From Acanthacorydalis orientalis (taxonomy: Eukaryota; Arthropoda; Insecta; Megaloptera; Corydalidae), in assembly GCA_034766995.1 (NCBI GenBank), contig CM068323.1, positions 19,115,112-19,179,111 of the forward strand: a DNA stretch of 64,000 bases. Direction: 5' to 3'. Numbering within the stretch: the stretch's first letter is position 1; each line of letters begins with the position of its first letter. Position numbers and translations under genes: made by a program. The notes under the pieces are model-generated. The model had not been told where the DNA came from. It saw nothing but the letters and a program-made list of their open reading frames with translations, and made no database searches. This document shows positions 1 to 11,999 of this stretch, piece after piece.

Positions 1-118
1 TTGTTGCGCTGGCCCAATTGTCAATTATAAGTCTCTACATGAACCAAATGAAACAATAAACATATTTTTTAAAACTCATTATATCTATATAATTATTAAC
101 ACAGATGTATCGCAACGT

Positions 119-120
<2 letters not shown>

Positions 121-169
<49 letters not shown>
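121..169. repeat. (TA)n microsatellite, 49 bp
   Basis: Uninterrupted. Confidence 0.97.
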
Positions 170-172
<3 letters not shown>

Positions 173-230
173 TGTTTATATAAACATTGCAGATAGATTA
201 TTTCTTGCAACATTTTTGTGGATAATTTTG

Positions 231-234
<4 letters not shown>

Positions 235-277
<43 letters not shown>

Positions 278-288
278 AGAGAGAGAGA
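235..288. repeat. (TA)n then (GA)n compound microsatellite
   Basis: TA to 274, then GGGAGAGAGAGAGA. Confidence 0.95.
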
Positions 289-1015
289 AATAGAAAGATA
301 TTTTTTATTTTAATTAATTTGCTAGATAATTAAATCGAGTATTACAAATAAACGTACAGGAAATACGTGACAAGGGAAAGAATTACTAAATGAAAACTGT
401 ATACATTTTCGATTTGATTAAAACACAATTCCGTTCTTAATTTTTAAGAAACACATTTGCTTTTCTCTCGTGCATCCACCGAACACAAGCCGAACTTTAT
501 TAGCTCTGCAATCATTTCAATTCCATAGATTATATTCTACCTTATTCTGATTTATCTGTCGATAACAAAACGTTCTGCTATGTGATATGAATAAATTGCG
601 TACATGTGAAGACCGTCCCACTAACGGGAATCGAAAGGCGGACGTACGGCGTTCAGTTAGTTTTATATATGATGTCCGTTAAACGACAAACTAAACGAAT
701 GCGCGATCGTAAATCAGATCGTGGACTCAGGGGGCATGTCGTACCGTCAATATGTGTTTCTGAACGATGACAGTTACTGGAATTTAATGTTTATTCATAT
801 CGTAAAATGGCTGATTTATTAATCTTTATCGCCGATGCATATGTGTATGTTTTTTTTTGTCGAAAAATATTTTCAATATGTACGCCAATAAATATATTAA
901 CATACATGCACGTACATGGTTTTCCACACCCCAATCGTCGTAAAAGATTCGAAGAGCGACCTATATTTTTGAGAAAATACTTATTTTTAAAACTGAATTT
1001 CCAGTCTGAATAACG

Positions 1016-1016
<1 letters not shown>

Positions 1017-1061
<45 letters not shown>
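1017..1061. repeat. (TA)n microsatellite, 45 bp
   Basis: Uninterrupted. Confidence 0.97.
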
Positions 1062-1064
<3 letters not shown>

Positions 1065-2443
1065 AATAACAACTGAATTGAAATGAATGTGCACAACGGT
1101 TTTCAATATTATATTATATCCAATAACAAAATACTCTTGGAATTACATTAACTGAGTACTCTTAAATAATATAAATGTACGTAGATATAAAATATTGTAT
1201 GCCCTCTCAGTTAAGTATGTGATAGTTTTTCTATTGTCAGCACAATCCATTATGAAATTCCCGAATGGAATCCAATATATATATATATACATACACTTGT
1301 ATATATTCGTTCGAGAGGCTTTCTCTTACGGGCGACGGAATCAAATCCCCAGAGAGTAGTATTAGTTGTCATGGGAGTGAATGAGACACATACGTACATG
1401 TTTACAGATATGTTCTATAGTTTTAGTTTTTCCATTATTCTGTATTCAGTGGCATTTTATTGACGTTAAGAGGTGTCAATTCAATATAGAAAGTTCGAAT
1501 CGATATTCTTAAAAATTTATATTATATATATATATATATATGTATTTTTTTTCTTTGTTGAAAAAAAACTATCAGAGAAATTCTGTAGTAATAATATGAT
1601 AGCTGAAGAACTGGTCAGTTTTAGAATTATTTACTGAAGTAGTAGAATTTATTATTCAATAATAATTATTTTCAGTACTTTATTTTATATTTTTGAAAAG
1701 TTATTTTTCATTTTCTGAAGCGTTTTTTCATTAGTTGATTTATGTGTCTATAAATTTTTTTGTTTATTCTGTATAATATTATATTTTTGGTTTTTAATAA
1801 AGAAACAGTGTTTGTTTCATGATTGATTACGTAAATACAATATAAATATTGTAGACTTTTGTACATATTTGTATATTTTTAAATAAAATTGTATGACATA
1901 AATAACTAAATGAAGAATACAGCTATTAATTTCTGTAGTATTGAAAAATTTTTCAGCACAGTACAAAGTATATTAAATTGCATACAGATATCAAAAACGG
2001 TTTAATTTTGTAAATTCTATAAAATAATTTACTGATAAAAAACTATACGTACGACACATAATGAAACAGTAATATATTTTTCAAATATGTAATAATTAAA
2101 CTCTGTACACATTATGCGAAAAAACTTTGTAATTTTTAATTAAAATAATTGAGAATATATGTAAAGAAATAATCAGAAGATCACATGATTCAGTTTTAAT
2201 TGAAATCGAAAATTAATAAATAAGAAACTCATTTCGAAAATTGAATGGTTTTAGGAATTTTCTTTGATTTAACGAATTTTACATATCATTTAGATTTATT
2301 TATCCCATTTTCATGAATAGAAATTCAATGAAAAAGAGATGTCGTAGTGACACAAGTGCAGTTTTTTTATAGATTTTGTTACAAGTTATTATTAGGCAAA
2401 TAAAAAGATTGCCGTTTATATTTTGTTATGATTTATTCAGTGG

Positions 2444-2447
<4 letters not shown>

Positions 2448-2522
<75 letters not shown>

Positions 2523-2531
2523 TTATATATA
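2448..2531. repeat. (TA)n microsatellite, 67 bp pure plus interrupted tail
   Basis: Pure to 2514, then TTATATATTTATATATAG, suggesting decay from the 3' side. Confidence 0.97.
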
Positions 2532-3278
2532 GTGTAGGTAGAGATATGTGTGTATAACTATGAATATATACATATGTGGAAAGGTCGAGTTCTTGGTTCA
2601 ACGTGACCATAATGACTTGGATACACATAAAGTAGACACACAAAAGGTCAGTAGAGAATAGTTGTAACATATTCATATTGTACTGTGATGTAAGACTCGT
2701 TAGCGTTGTCCGGTTAAAACCATGTTCGTTTTCATTCCGTGCAAGATGCCCTACAAACTCATGAATAGTGTTTATGTACCGTTTCAGTGTTCCTGTAGAA
2801 CAGAAAAGGGCCTACAGCCTCACGGCAACGCACTGAGTACGAAACATACAACCAATTCTCACTGTGTGCGCTGGACTTTCTCGTCTAATGCAAGTGGCTG
2901 TTTACTTAGCAGCAAATGGATGTTTTGCGAGATAGAGCAGATGTACATGCAATTTTTTTTATACAGTCTTGTCTTATATACGCCTCGGAATGAAGCACAA
3001 GCGTCGAATTCAGAGAAATTCGTAATGAGCAACATATGAGTTTTATTTATTTTTTTCTACCAACATTTTCGGCATTTAAAAATACGAACAGCTGTTTTAA
3101 TTTGGATTAGATCAATGAGTTATGAGGTTTACATTTATATGTAATTTATATAAAGGAATGCCTTTATGAATTTCTTATTAAAGAGTTCAATATACATACA
3201 AATGTATAATTCTTATATAAAATTAAATCTAACTTCTGAACAGTTACTGACGAATGCTATTCATATTCTAAATAAGAA

Positions 3279-3285
<7 letters not shown>

Positions 3286-3337
<52 letters not shown>
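3286..3337. repeat. (TA)n microsatellite, 52 bp
   Basis: Uninterrupted. Confidence 0.97.
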
Positions 3338-3338
<1 letters not shown>

Positions 3339-4228
3339 CAATGTGTGAATGTTTTAGTACAACACTGAAACGAGCACATCTTTCCTAGGTCTATACTTTA
3401 CACTCTATTTTGATGGCGGAGATACGAATTTGAGTAAGGTAAGTAATTAAGTGTTTGTATGTGGGTTTTAGGGCGTAAACTAGAGAGAAAATCTACATAA
3501 ATCGTGTCAGGATTCCGAATGAATTTCAGTTAAGATGTGATTACTGTAGAGCAGTTCGTTGAGCAAGTGAGGTAGTATATGAAAAGAGTTATTGATATGT
3601 TTTAAACGGATAGACTGGTGTAATTCAAAGGAGTATTGGTAGATTGATTAACATCAAACATGATTGATTAATGAGTTCATTTGTTCTGATTTATAATTTT
3701 AATTTAAAAATTGAATATAAAAAGAATTTCTAATTAATCCTTTTTTCTTCATTTAATATTTGAATATATTTTTCGTAAATAATTTATTCTAATTTAATCT
3801 TATATGAATATTATATATACTAATAAATATTTGTTTTCATTAAAAAAATATACTTAGAAATACATATTCAATGTGTAATTTTGTTAATCTTAAAAGTAAA
3901 AAGTATATATTTGTTGAATACTGAGAATGATTGTAATATTAATAAAAAATGAAAATTAGAAAATAAAATGTTTAAGCTTGTGAATAAGTGAATAGTTTTA
4001 TATAATAGTTTGCAATAATCTTTTCTAGTATAACACATAAAAAGTATATAAGAAAAATAAGGGAATAGATTTAAGTTGTATCTTTTTAATTACGAATAAT
4101 TTATTAATTTTAAATATTTTTTTGGAATATTTAACCGATAAATACATTTTTATAATATTTATTTATACTTAAATAATCGGTTTTTTTATTTAGAAATGTA
4201 TATCATTACTATGAAATGACAAAATCTT

Positions 4229-4234
<6 letters not shown>

Positions 4235-4281
<47 letters not shown>
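4235..4281. repeat. (TA)n microsatellite, 47 bp
   Basis: Uninterrupted. Confidence 0.97.
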
Positions 4282-4286
<5 letters not shown>

Positions 4287-4647
4287 ATAACGTTTTAATA
4301 TATGCATTTTATAACTGTATTTCTAAGTGAAAAAAACATGGATTTATTTTGAAAAAAATAAAGTACAGGTTCATTTATTAAAAAAAATCAATTTGTTAAT
4401 TTTTTTGCAGTTTACTGATTTCGAATATATTTTAATTGAAAATCTAAATTAATATTTATCTCCACGTTTGCCGCACAATAGAGATGATTTGAATATATAT
4501 TCGAATTTTTGAAATAATTTCCAATAAATATTTATTAGAGCGAAGTTTAACCACAATGAAATAATTTATGCATCATTTACATGTTCGTTGTAACGGGATG
4601 TGTATATTTACATATGTGTATTGTATATTTATCTACCGTTCTTGCTC

Positions 4648-4649
<2 letters not shown>

Positions 4650-4710
<61 letters not shown>
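4650..4710. repeat. (TA)n microsatellite, 61 bp
   Basis: Uninterrupted; TGGGTGTG follows. Confidence 0.97.
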
Positions 4711-4712
<2 letters not shown>

Positions 4713-5442
4713 GTGTGCATGCCTATGTACATTTAAACTCGTACAAACTTACATCAACGACGTTTGCAAAGCGAGCGACAGAATGAGGTTATGCTAGATG
4801 TTGACACAAGAAACGTTTAATAAGGCACAAGCACATGTGAATGGAAGACGGAGTGGCGCAAACACAGAGTTCGAGGAGCGAAGAGCATAAAGGAAATCAT
4901 GCCCATAAATTTTCCACAGGAATGTGTTCTGATTCCCGGCAATAGAGACAGAATCACTGTCTCGGACGGATATATCCCGTGACAACGAACGGAGGGCCTC
5001 TCTTTTAGGAGAACAGTGATCGTTCTGTGAAAATTGCACGGTCTACGTTTATACATAAAAGATCTATGTTCGGCTCATTAAATGATTATTATTTTCCTTT
5101 GTGAAATTGATTGTATTCTCCTGCTTTTCAATCATGCCCTCAACTTAAATGGTGCAATTAATTTATTTAGACGTGGTGGTTGACAATTCTAATGAATTTT
5201 AGTGGAACACAGACCGTTATTGTTTTCCTACACGGTCTCTTTTGATCCGTATAAATAATAATGTAATAAAATCACATAGTCCGATTATGTTCTGAAATTA
5301 TAGAACCTTAAAAATAATTGGACTGAAAAGACATAAAAGATGTTGTAAAATATAATGTCGTTTTGGTGATTTACAGCAGCATTGTAGGAAGATACATCGA
5401 AGATGAAATGAACAATGTAATTCTTATATATATATATATTCA

Positions 5443-5491
5443 TATAATTTATAAACCTACAAATTTATTATTTATAGGTTTATAAATTATA
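5443..5491. other. Perfect 17-bp inverted repeat (hairpin)
   Basis: Positions 5443-5459 are perfectly complementary to 5475-5491 (TATAATTTATAAACCTA against TAGGTTTATAAATTATA), with a 15-nt AT-rich loop. The stem is all A/T except for two G-C pairs. It lies just after a short TA run at 5425-5439. It could be a relic of a small palindromic element or a cruciform-prone site. The stem composition is too AT-rich for a typical insect microRNA precursor. Confidence 0.8.
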
Positions 5492-6009
5492 AAAAACATT
5501 TTTAATCATATCTTACCGATGTATTCATCGATAAGAGCCAAATAATAACTTATATCACAACTATTGTATTACTATATAGTTTATTTATGATAATCATATA
5601 CAAGCATTCAATATTCTCTTTTTACTTGTCAATTTTTTCGTCCTCTCTTGCAACAAAGACGACGACAAAATAATTGATACTTAAAATAGATCGCATGACT
5701 CTTTTTATTCTCAGTTCTCTCTTTCGTTTTCTCAACACAACGAACGGTTCTTCTTCCCTATCATTCAATTATGTATAAGAGGTTGTAGTGCTGTCCGGTC
5801 AGTGATATAGGCTACTCTACTCAATAATTGGAAATGTCATGTACGTCTTACATGCCTGTTGTTATTATATATTTTTTTTATTGACCAGTTGTGGTAAGAT
5901 ATTTGTTAATTCTATTATAGTTCTCATTTAGTAACAAATTGAACAATGCGCTGTTTTGTTGGATTTAATTTTTAATTAATTATTTTACAGTAATCGATTT
6001 TCCTCTTTT

Positions 6010-6046
6010 TATATATCTATATCTATCTATATATATATATATATAT
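6010..6046. repeat. (CTAT)n/(TA)n compound tract
   Basis: Mixed TATATC and CTAT units, then a TA run. Confidence 0.9.
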
Positions 6047-6349
6047 GTCTGTTTCTTAATTGATTAAATATTTTACTTTGTCTTCGGACAATAATAAATA
6101 AGTAAACATTGTTTTATTATAAAAAAGCACATACAAATGTATGTTATTAATTTTGTTAAATTAAAAACACTATTTTAAAAATGAAACTGTCTACCATACG
6201 GAAGATCTACGAGAAAAATTTGTATTAATTTATTCAGATCATACCTTATGAAAATTATAGTACATAAAAAGTACATAAAAGATACAATGATATAAAGTAA
6301 ATCGTTCTTTAACGTATTCCTCACATGTGTAAAAAAGCGAGCACGGTTT

Positions 6350-6780
6350 TCAAATAAAAATGATTCCGTGATTACGCGACGAACAGAAATAAATCAATCG
6401 AGCTGGTATTTGAATAATGACGGTTTGATTTCAATGTAAGTCGTCGGCGATGAAGAAAAAGTCGTATCTTTAAGCAGCACGTTAACACAAACGTAACACC
6501 ATTAGCGAACGAACCGTAGATATCTGGAGAAATCGGAGAGCTTAACTTCACACACTAGCAAATAGCTGCTGAAGTGAATTAGCAATGGAAACTGCAGTGG
6601 AGTAGTATGTATTTCATGTAGCCTCACCAGAGAGATAATGCAATTGGCTATTTCTACGAGCTGGGAAAGTGTGACGTTACAGTCGACGACGACCTCAGTT
6701 CACGCCTTTGGCCGATAACATCGTTAGTTGTGCGCGACTTGTCAGAAGAACAACAGTCTGCTTTTTGGCTTAGTTGAGAT
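6350..6780. other. GC- and CpG-richer non-coding block
   Basis: No long frame is present, but complex low-AT sequence including runs of CGACGACGAC stands out from its neighbours. It is a candidate conserved non-coding element on composition alone. Confidence 0.25.
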
Positions 6781-7367
6781 TATTTAGAGAACTCTTGAGT
6801 TATTCCGTCTGATAGTTTAATTTCTCTCTTAACAAACTATACAGTTTCGTATTTATTCAGCTGTGTAGTTCTGTTCTTAATTAAATAAATGATTCAGAAT
6901 AAAACTTTATGGAAATATTTGAGAATGGATTTTTTTATAAATAGAACAATATGAACTTTTTTTCGAAAAAAAAAACTAACGAACATTTCAGTATTTTTTT
7001 TAAAAAAAAACCCTTATTTGTGACGTGCAATTAGAATGTATTGTACTTTCAAATATTTCTATAAATTGTATCGAATTTATAATAAATAGTAAATAAATTC
7101 TAAAAAACAACTATTATTAAACCTTAATAAAAAATATCTTTATGAAAAAATCGATTTACCGAAAATGTTTCACTGAAAAAATATAATTTCATGTGAATAT
7201 TTTATTAAGGTATTCTTCTCGATAAGCAACATATTTGTTTCTCAGAATGAAACTGATGAAGAATATGTTTTATTAAAAGTAAGTTATATGTGGTGCTAGA
7301 TATGCATAATTATAATTTTCAGAATAGCTAATGATAATATTGTGTCTGATAACAAATAAATATTGAA

Positions 7368-7370
<3 letters not shown>

Positions 7371-7412
<42 letters not shown>
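7371..7412. repeat. (AT)n then (AC)n tract
   Basis: AT to 7407, then ACACACA. Confidence 0.95.
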
Positions 7413-7413
<1 letters not shown>

Positions 7414-7775
7414 ATTAGGAACAATTTACAATATAGTCTCAAGTTAATGCAGTAATAAATACAACATTATTACATAGGATATCGCAGAAGTGAATCATCC
7501 ATATTAATACCACACAGAACATACAAAATCGTTTATCATCAATACATCGAAATGACAATACCAATTATGTGCAGACGGTATAATAAATCAATGTATAAGA
7601 TATTTAGTAGTAAAACCGGACAAAACGATATCCCTGTTGGCCCACATGTACGCGCTAGTCGCAGCTTTAATATAAATCTTATCCGAGAACTAGAAGCTTC
7701 ACAACAACAACAATAATAACAGCACCAGTAGAATGAACAACATCGACTCTATATCTATATACACGTACATATTTA

Positions 7776-7778
<3 letters not shown>

Positions 7779-7834
<56 letters not shown>
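7779..7834. repeat. (TA)n then (ATGT)n compound microsatellite
   Basis: TA to 7812, then about six ATGT units. Confidence 0.96.
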
Positions 7835-7835
<1 letters not shown>

Positions 7836-8165
7836 AGTAATGAGTATGTGTGTTCGGTTTTACCAGTGCCGTCACACTACACGCAAATATCCCAACAATG
7901 ACTTGGAATCAAAGGCGACCTATCCTTTTGTTGAATACCTTGGCGAGTCGTCGTCTCGACCATATTTACGATGGGACCGAGCTTGGATCTGTGATCCACA
8001 CGAACATGAAAAGGCACGCAGTGGAAAGTCCACGGGGTTTAAAGATGCGTGCGAGTGGCCGCCGCTGCAATACAGCTCTCCAATACCGTCATATTCGATA
8101 TTATCATATCCTTTTTACTACATACAGTCTGTGAAAACTAATATGTTCCTTAGATACACATCGTA
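7835..8165 (+). other. GC-richer block with two overlapping open frames
   Basis: Two plus-strand frames (7840-8175, 111 codons; 7850-8134, 94 codons) overlap in different phases. The first contains YLGESSSRPYLRWDRAWICD. Neither is recognised. It starts directly after a TA/ATGT microsatellite and ends just before another TA array. Confidence 0.15.
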
Positions 8166-8196
8166 CGGTACTTAGGCAGAATTCTCCATGGAAATC

Positions 8197-8221
8197 ATAT
8201 ATATATATATATATATATATT
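8197..8221. repeat. (AT)n microsatellite, 25 bp
   Basis: Uninterrupted. Confidence 0.95.
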
Positions 8222-8551
8222 GGCGCTTAACAAACTAAACCAGTTTATGTTGCTATAAAAATACGAGATAATAAAAGATAGTGCAATAGTATTGGGTGAA
8301 AGGGTTCATTCGATAATAGAAAAAATTTTATCATTCTCGTTGACTTTTTTATTTCGCTATTGTCTGAGTATTCGTTTAAAGTAATTAAAAATTTTAATTA
8401 TCTGAATTATTTCAAGACCTGATTTAATTTACAGGTAGAGGAAAATATGCTTAAAAATGTTTTGAGTAGTACATAAGTAAACTTTTATTTACATGCCATA
8501 TAAATAATTAAAAAAACTTAAAAAAATATTAAAAAAAACATATTATCCACA

Positions 8552-8607
8552 ATTTAGTATTTTAGTTCAATTTTATTTTAGTATTGAATTGAACCAAAAT
8601 ACTAAAT
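8552..8607. other. Near-perfect 21-bp inverted repeat (hairpin)
   Basis: Positions 8552-8572 pair with 8587-8607 with a single mismatch (arms containing TTTAGTATTTTAGTTCAATT and AATTGAACCAAAATACTAAA), around a 14-nt loop. Stem length is in the range of a microRNA precursor's lower limit, but composition is AT-rich and I recognise no known microRNA sequence in either arm. It could also be the core of a small palindromic element. Confidence 0.8.
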
Positions 8608-8674
8608 AAACAATAACATGACTTTTCTTAATCTCTGTGCCCCCTTTTAATAGTTCCATGTGGAAGCCTGAATA

Positions 8675-8682
8675 TCTCTCTT

Positions 8683-8714
<32 letters not shown>
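8675..8714. repeat. (CT)n then (TA)n compound microsatellite
   Basis: CT tract with one TTT interruption to 8700, then TA. Confidence 0.95.
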
Positions 8715-9850
8715 CACAAATAAATGAACATATTTTAATACTGACAATGTAAGATAGTTTAACATTTTATTTAGATTAACATTTAATATTTTAAAATAGA
8801 TTTTTTAGATGATATGATTATTCTAATTATTCATATTTGTTACATTTTACAAGCTGACTATAAAGAATATTGATATTTTACATAAAAAATAAATATTTTA
8901 TATAAAAATGTCAACTGAAAGAGAATACTTTATTTGAGTCGAATAACACTAGAAATAGATTAGTAAGATGGAACGTTCTTGTCGAAAAACGAAGAAATAA
9001 CTCAACAATAGACTCTGTCGCCATGTAGCCGACCACATAGTGTATAAGCTTAATATCTTACGTAAACGTCATTTCCTGTCTGAACACATAAAGCTTTCAA
9101 CGTATTTTTAAACCATATTGAATCGATCAACCATAATGTTTTCGCGTTGTGCCGTTCATTTTGTATTTTTTGTTATTTCAGATAATATACAGTAAGTTTT
9201 GTACGTGAAACGCAACAGATGATAAATATTAAATCGTGTTTGTTATTATGACTTTTGTCGTTTTATTAAAAAAATTGTGATTTTTCAAAATGTCTTCGGT
9301 TCATCACTCGTTTCTGTTTTTCAAACATGGCTCGTTTTTATAAACTACCGAAATGATTCATATAGTACATTATTGGTAACGCAACGGATTAACTTTTTTC
9401 ACGACAAAAGTTATAATTTACCGTAATGAAATGATCAGTGGCAATAACCGGATACTTTTGGAAAAAATATGTATAAAAATTAATGAAAAAAACTATATTC
9501 AAACTATAATCTTATTTTTCATAATACTGATCATATTTCAACTCATAATAAAGGTAAATAATAAAGAAAAAATAAGATTATAACAGGAGCGTTACATAAA
9601 AATCTATTATCGGTGAGCAACCATCGAATAATAACGTTCTCCGAAACATATTTCACAAAGTATACGTGTGAAACCGTACCATATTGAAATTGAGATTCGT
9701 ATCCGCTTTTCTGTGTATGCGTATACGTATGTATGCGAGTGAGCGTGTGTGTGAAAATTTGACCTTCTTCTCGGTAATATGGATATGAGTCTCCCCTAAT
9801 ATTCGATATAATCATATTTCATTCTCACTTAATAATGCGCCACGGCATAG

Positions 9851-9929
9851 AGTTCGGTCTGGCCACGCTGGACCTCCAGCTGTGTACCTCGACTACAACT
9901 ACACCACCGGTAGCAGCAGCCAGCAGTGC
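9851..9929 (+). other. Candidate exon with C-ending codons, unrecognised product
   Basis: Within a GC-rich patch, CGGCATAG precedes and TGC/GTGAGC follows a 79-bp stretch. One frame reads PPAVYLDYNYTTGSSSQQC. Of the 15 codons from TAC (Y) to TGC (C), 12 end in C and two in G, which is striking in a genome this AT-rich and typical of a constrained coding exon. The same frame stays open beyond the putative donor to about 10,100. The other plus frame, containing LATLDLQLCTSTTTTPPVAA, is also open through the segment. I do not recognise the product, and the acceptor is weak. Confidence 0.2.
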
Positions 9930-10954
9930 GTGAGCTTCTTCTTCTTTCACGCCTACCTATTACTCTTCGGCCACTCCTGCCTTAGACCCCTGTCATATCG
10001 TTTGAAACACCGCGTTAAGTGTATGTTAGCGCGTGCGGATTTGTATTTTTCATTTGGGGCGGAGGGAGGAAACACAGGCAGATTTCCGAACAAATTGACA
10101 TGAAAACAAGTGTTTTTCTTTTACGTAGACAATAACACTGTCACGTTTGCGTAATTAAATTAATTGTGTATTGATTATAATTTATTTATAAATTCTAAAT
10201 GATTCGCGTACTTAAATGCATCGAAAATAAAGAAACTATAAAAGGAAGCTATTCACATTCATTAAATAAATAAGATATTACTTGAAATTAATACACAATT
10301 CAGCAACAAAGTTAATAATATAAATAGTTGATACTTAAAATACAAAAAATATTTTTTTTACTTGAAAATTTTGTAATGTAATAAGATGAAATATATAGAT
10401 CTCATTACTGATATATTTTATTTGATTAAAATAAAAAAAGACTAGTATTTGCTTCCTTTGTGAGATAAGTATATAAATATATTTGTGGCTTGTTGGAGGA
10501 TTAGCCAATCTCTGCATAAAAAAAACAGCAGGAGCTATTAATTGGTAAATTAATTAATAGACATTTAAATAAAATTCAAATAATGGACAATAAAAAGTTA
10601 TTATTATAGTATATAATAATTTAATTGTAATTGAAAACGAGATTCGAGCTTTTTTATCCATTATTTTATTTAAATAAAGAAAGTTTTAATTATTATTGTT
10701 TTTTATGTTGAGTAACTTAAAGATAAATGTAGTTATTATTTTTAAATATTTTACAGGAAATTTATCTGAATAAAATTAAAGTATAAAATAATTCTTTCTA
10801 GTCTTTTTTTATTTCTATTCTTCTTTTTACTAATGTTAATATCCAAAAAAATGAAAAAGGGAGGACAAAACACTAAAGAGTGAAAAATATTAATTTAGAT
10901 GACATTGGTTAACTTTTGAAGTATTAAATGAATGTTTAAAGATATATTTTTATT

Positions 10955-10956
<2 letters not shown>

Positions 10957-11022
<66 letters not shown>
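10957..11022. repeat. (TA)n microsatellite, 66 bp
   Basis: Uninterrupted. Confidence 0.97.
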
Positions 11023-11025
<3 letters not shown>

Positions 11026-11654
11026 GCGTGTGTATATTGCCTACGTATGTGAAAATGTTCAGTCCATTTACACTGGAAATGTTTTATTATTTACCCAATA
11101 GCAATTTGCTGGGAAAAATATTATTCTTGTGCGTGTGTTTGTATATGTGAATTCAATCGAATAAACTTTTTGTCGTATATGTAAGACGGTGACATTTTAT
11201 ATGTTCCATCTTCTGTGTCGGTTTTATGGCTGTCAGCGGGGTTTAACTCTTTGATAGCTCAATTTCGTGAACGGTAAATTTTTTTTCTTCCTCGCTCACA
11301 CGAACCATGTATGCGTACGTGTTAATAAACGATAAATCGAACGTACTCGAATGTTAAATTTAGTATGTATTACATTTCACAATTCCCATCCATGATTCTT
11401 ATTCGGATATTTGACTGGAGAGGCCGTATTCGAGATAAGCAATCGGAGTGATCTAAATCGTGCTGGATTTTAATGAGGCATGCCGTTTTATTGATTTACT
11501 GAGGAAATACTGTATACGAATGCTGTTTTAGCTTATGAAATTTTAAAAACGCAATATTACATATTAAAATTGATAAACATGAAAATTGCAGTGTTTTCTC
11601 CATAATTCAATCGAGGATTTATGCATATGACTGATTTTTAGTATAATTATTTAA

Positions 11655-11658
<4 letters not shown>

Positions 11659-11700
<42 letters not shown>
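11659..11700. repeat. (AT)n microsatellite, 42 bp
   Basis: Uninterrupted. Confidence 0.97.
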
Positions 11701-11702
<2 letters not shown>

Positions 11703-11970
11703 TTCAATAGAATAAAAATCAAATTCATAAACAGAGACATATTGCTGCGTGAAAATATTCAATTAAATATTTCCTATAAATAATAAAGAAAAATAAAATT
11801 CATTTTAGATTGAAGCGGACGTTATCCATGAAAAACAGAATGAGACCGAGTAGTTTTTTTTTCTCGTGACAGCAATCATAAAATAATATAGTGTGCAATT
11901 TGGTTTTTATGAACAATCGGACATATTCTCTTAATACATGCACATGTATATTTTTATATGTACTCATATG

Positions 11971-11992
11971 TATATATATATATATATATATA
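11971..11992. repeat. (TA)n microsatellite, 22 bp
   Basis: Last array before a seven-kilobase array-free interval. Confidence 0.95.
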
Positions 11993-11999
11993 CTGTAAA

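Larger units (their letters stand above)
1..2447. other. AT-rich non-coding DNA with TA arrays
   Basis: It contains four TA tracts, a moderately GC-richer block at 600-780 and another at 900-1010. No gene-like signal was found. The short frame at 807-1013 has no recognisable product. Confidence 0.5.
2532..6340. other. Non-coding DNA with two GC-richer patches
   Basis: Patches at 2,700-3,040 (a 105-codon plus-strand frame, unrecognised) and 4,740-5,050 (two overlapping minus-strand frames of about 80 codons) break otherwise AT-rich sequence. Nothing resembles a known protein. Confidence 0.45.

Noticed and set aside
3567..3590. TGAGGTAGTA, the first ten bases of let-7
   Set aside because: The match stops after ten bases and no complementary arm lies nearby to form the let-7 hairpin.
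4568..4797. Plus-strand frames with long YIYIYI runs, and similar ones at other TA arrays
   Set aside because: TA arrays read as Tyr-Ile indefinitely, so the frames reflect the microsatellite and not coding.
4854..4882. Sequence resembling RNA polymerase III A and B boxes
   Set aside because: The boxes are only about 15 bp apart and no tRNA fold or SINE structure is present.
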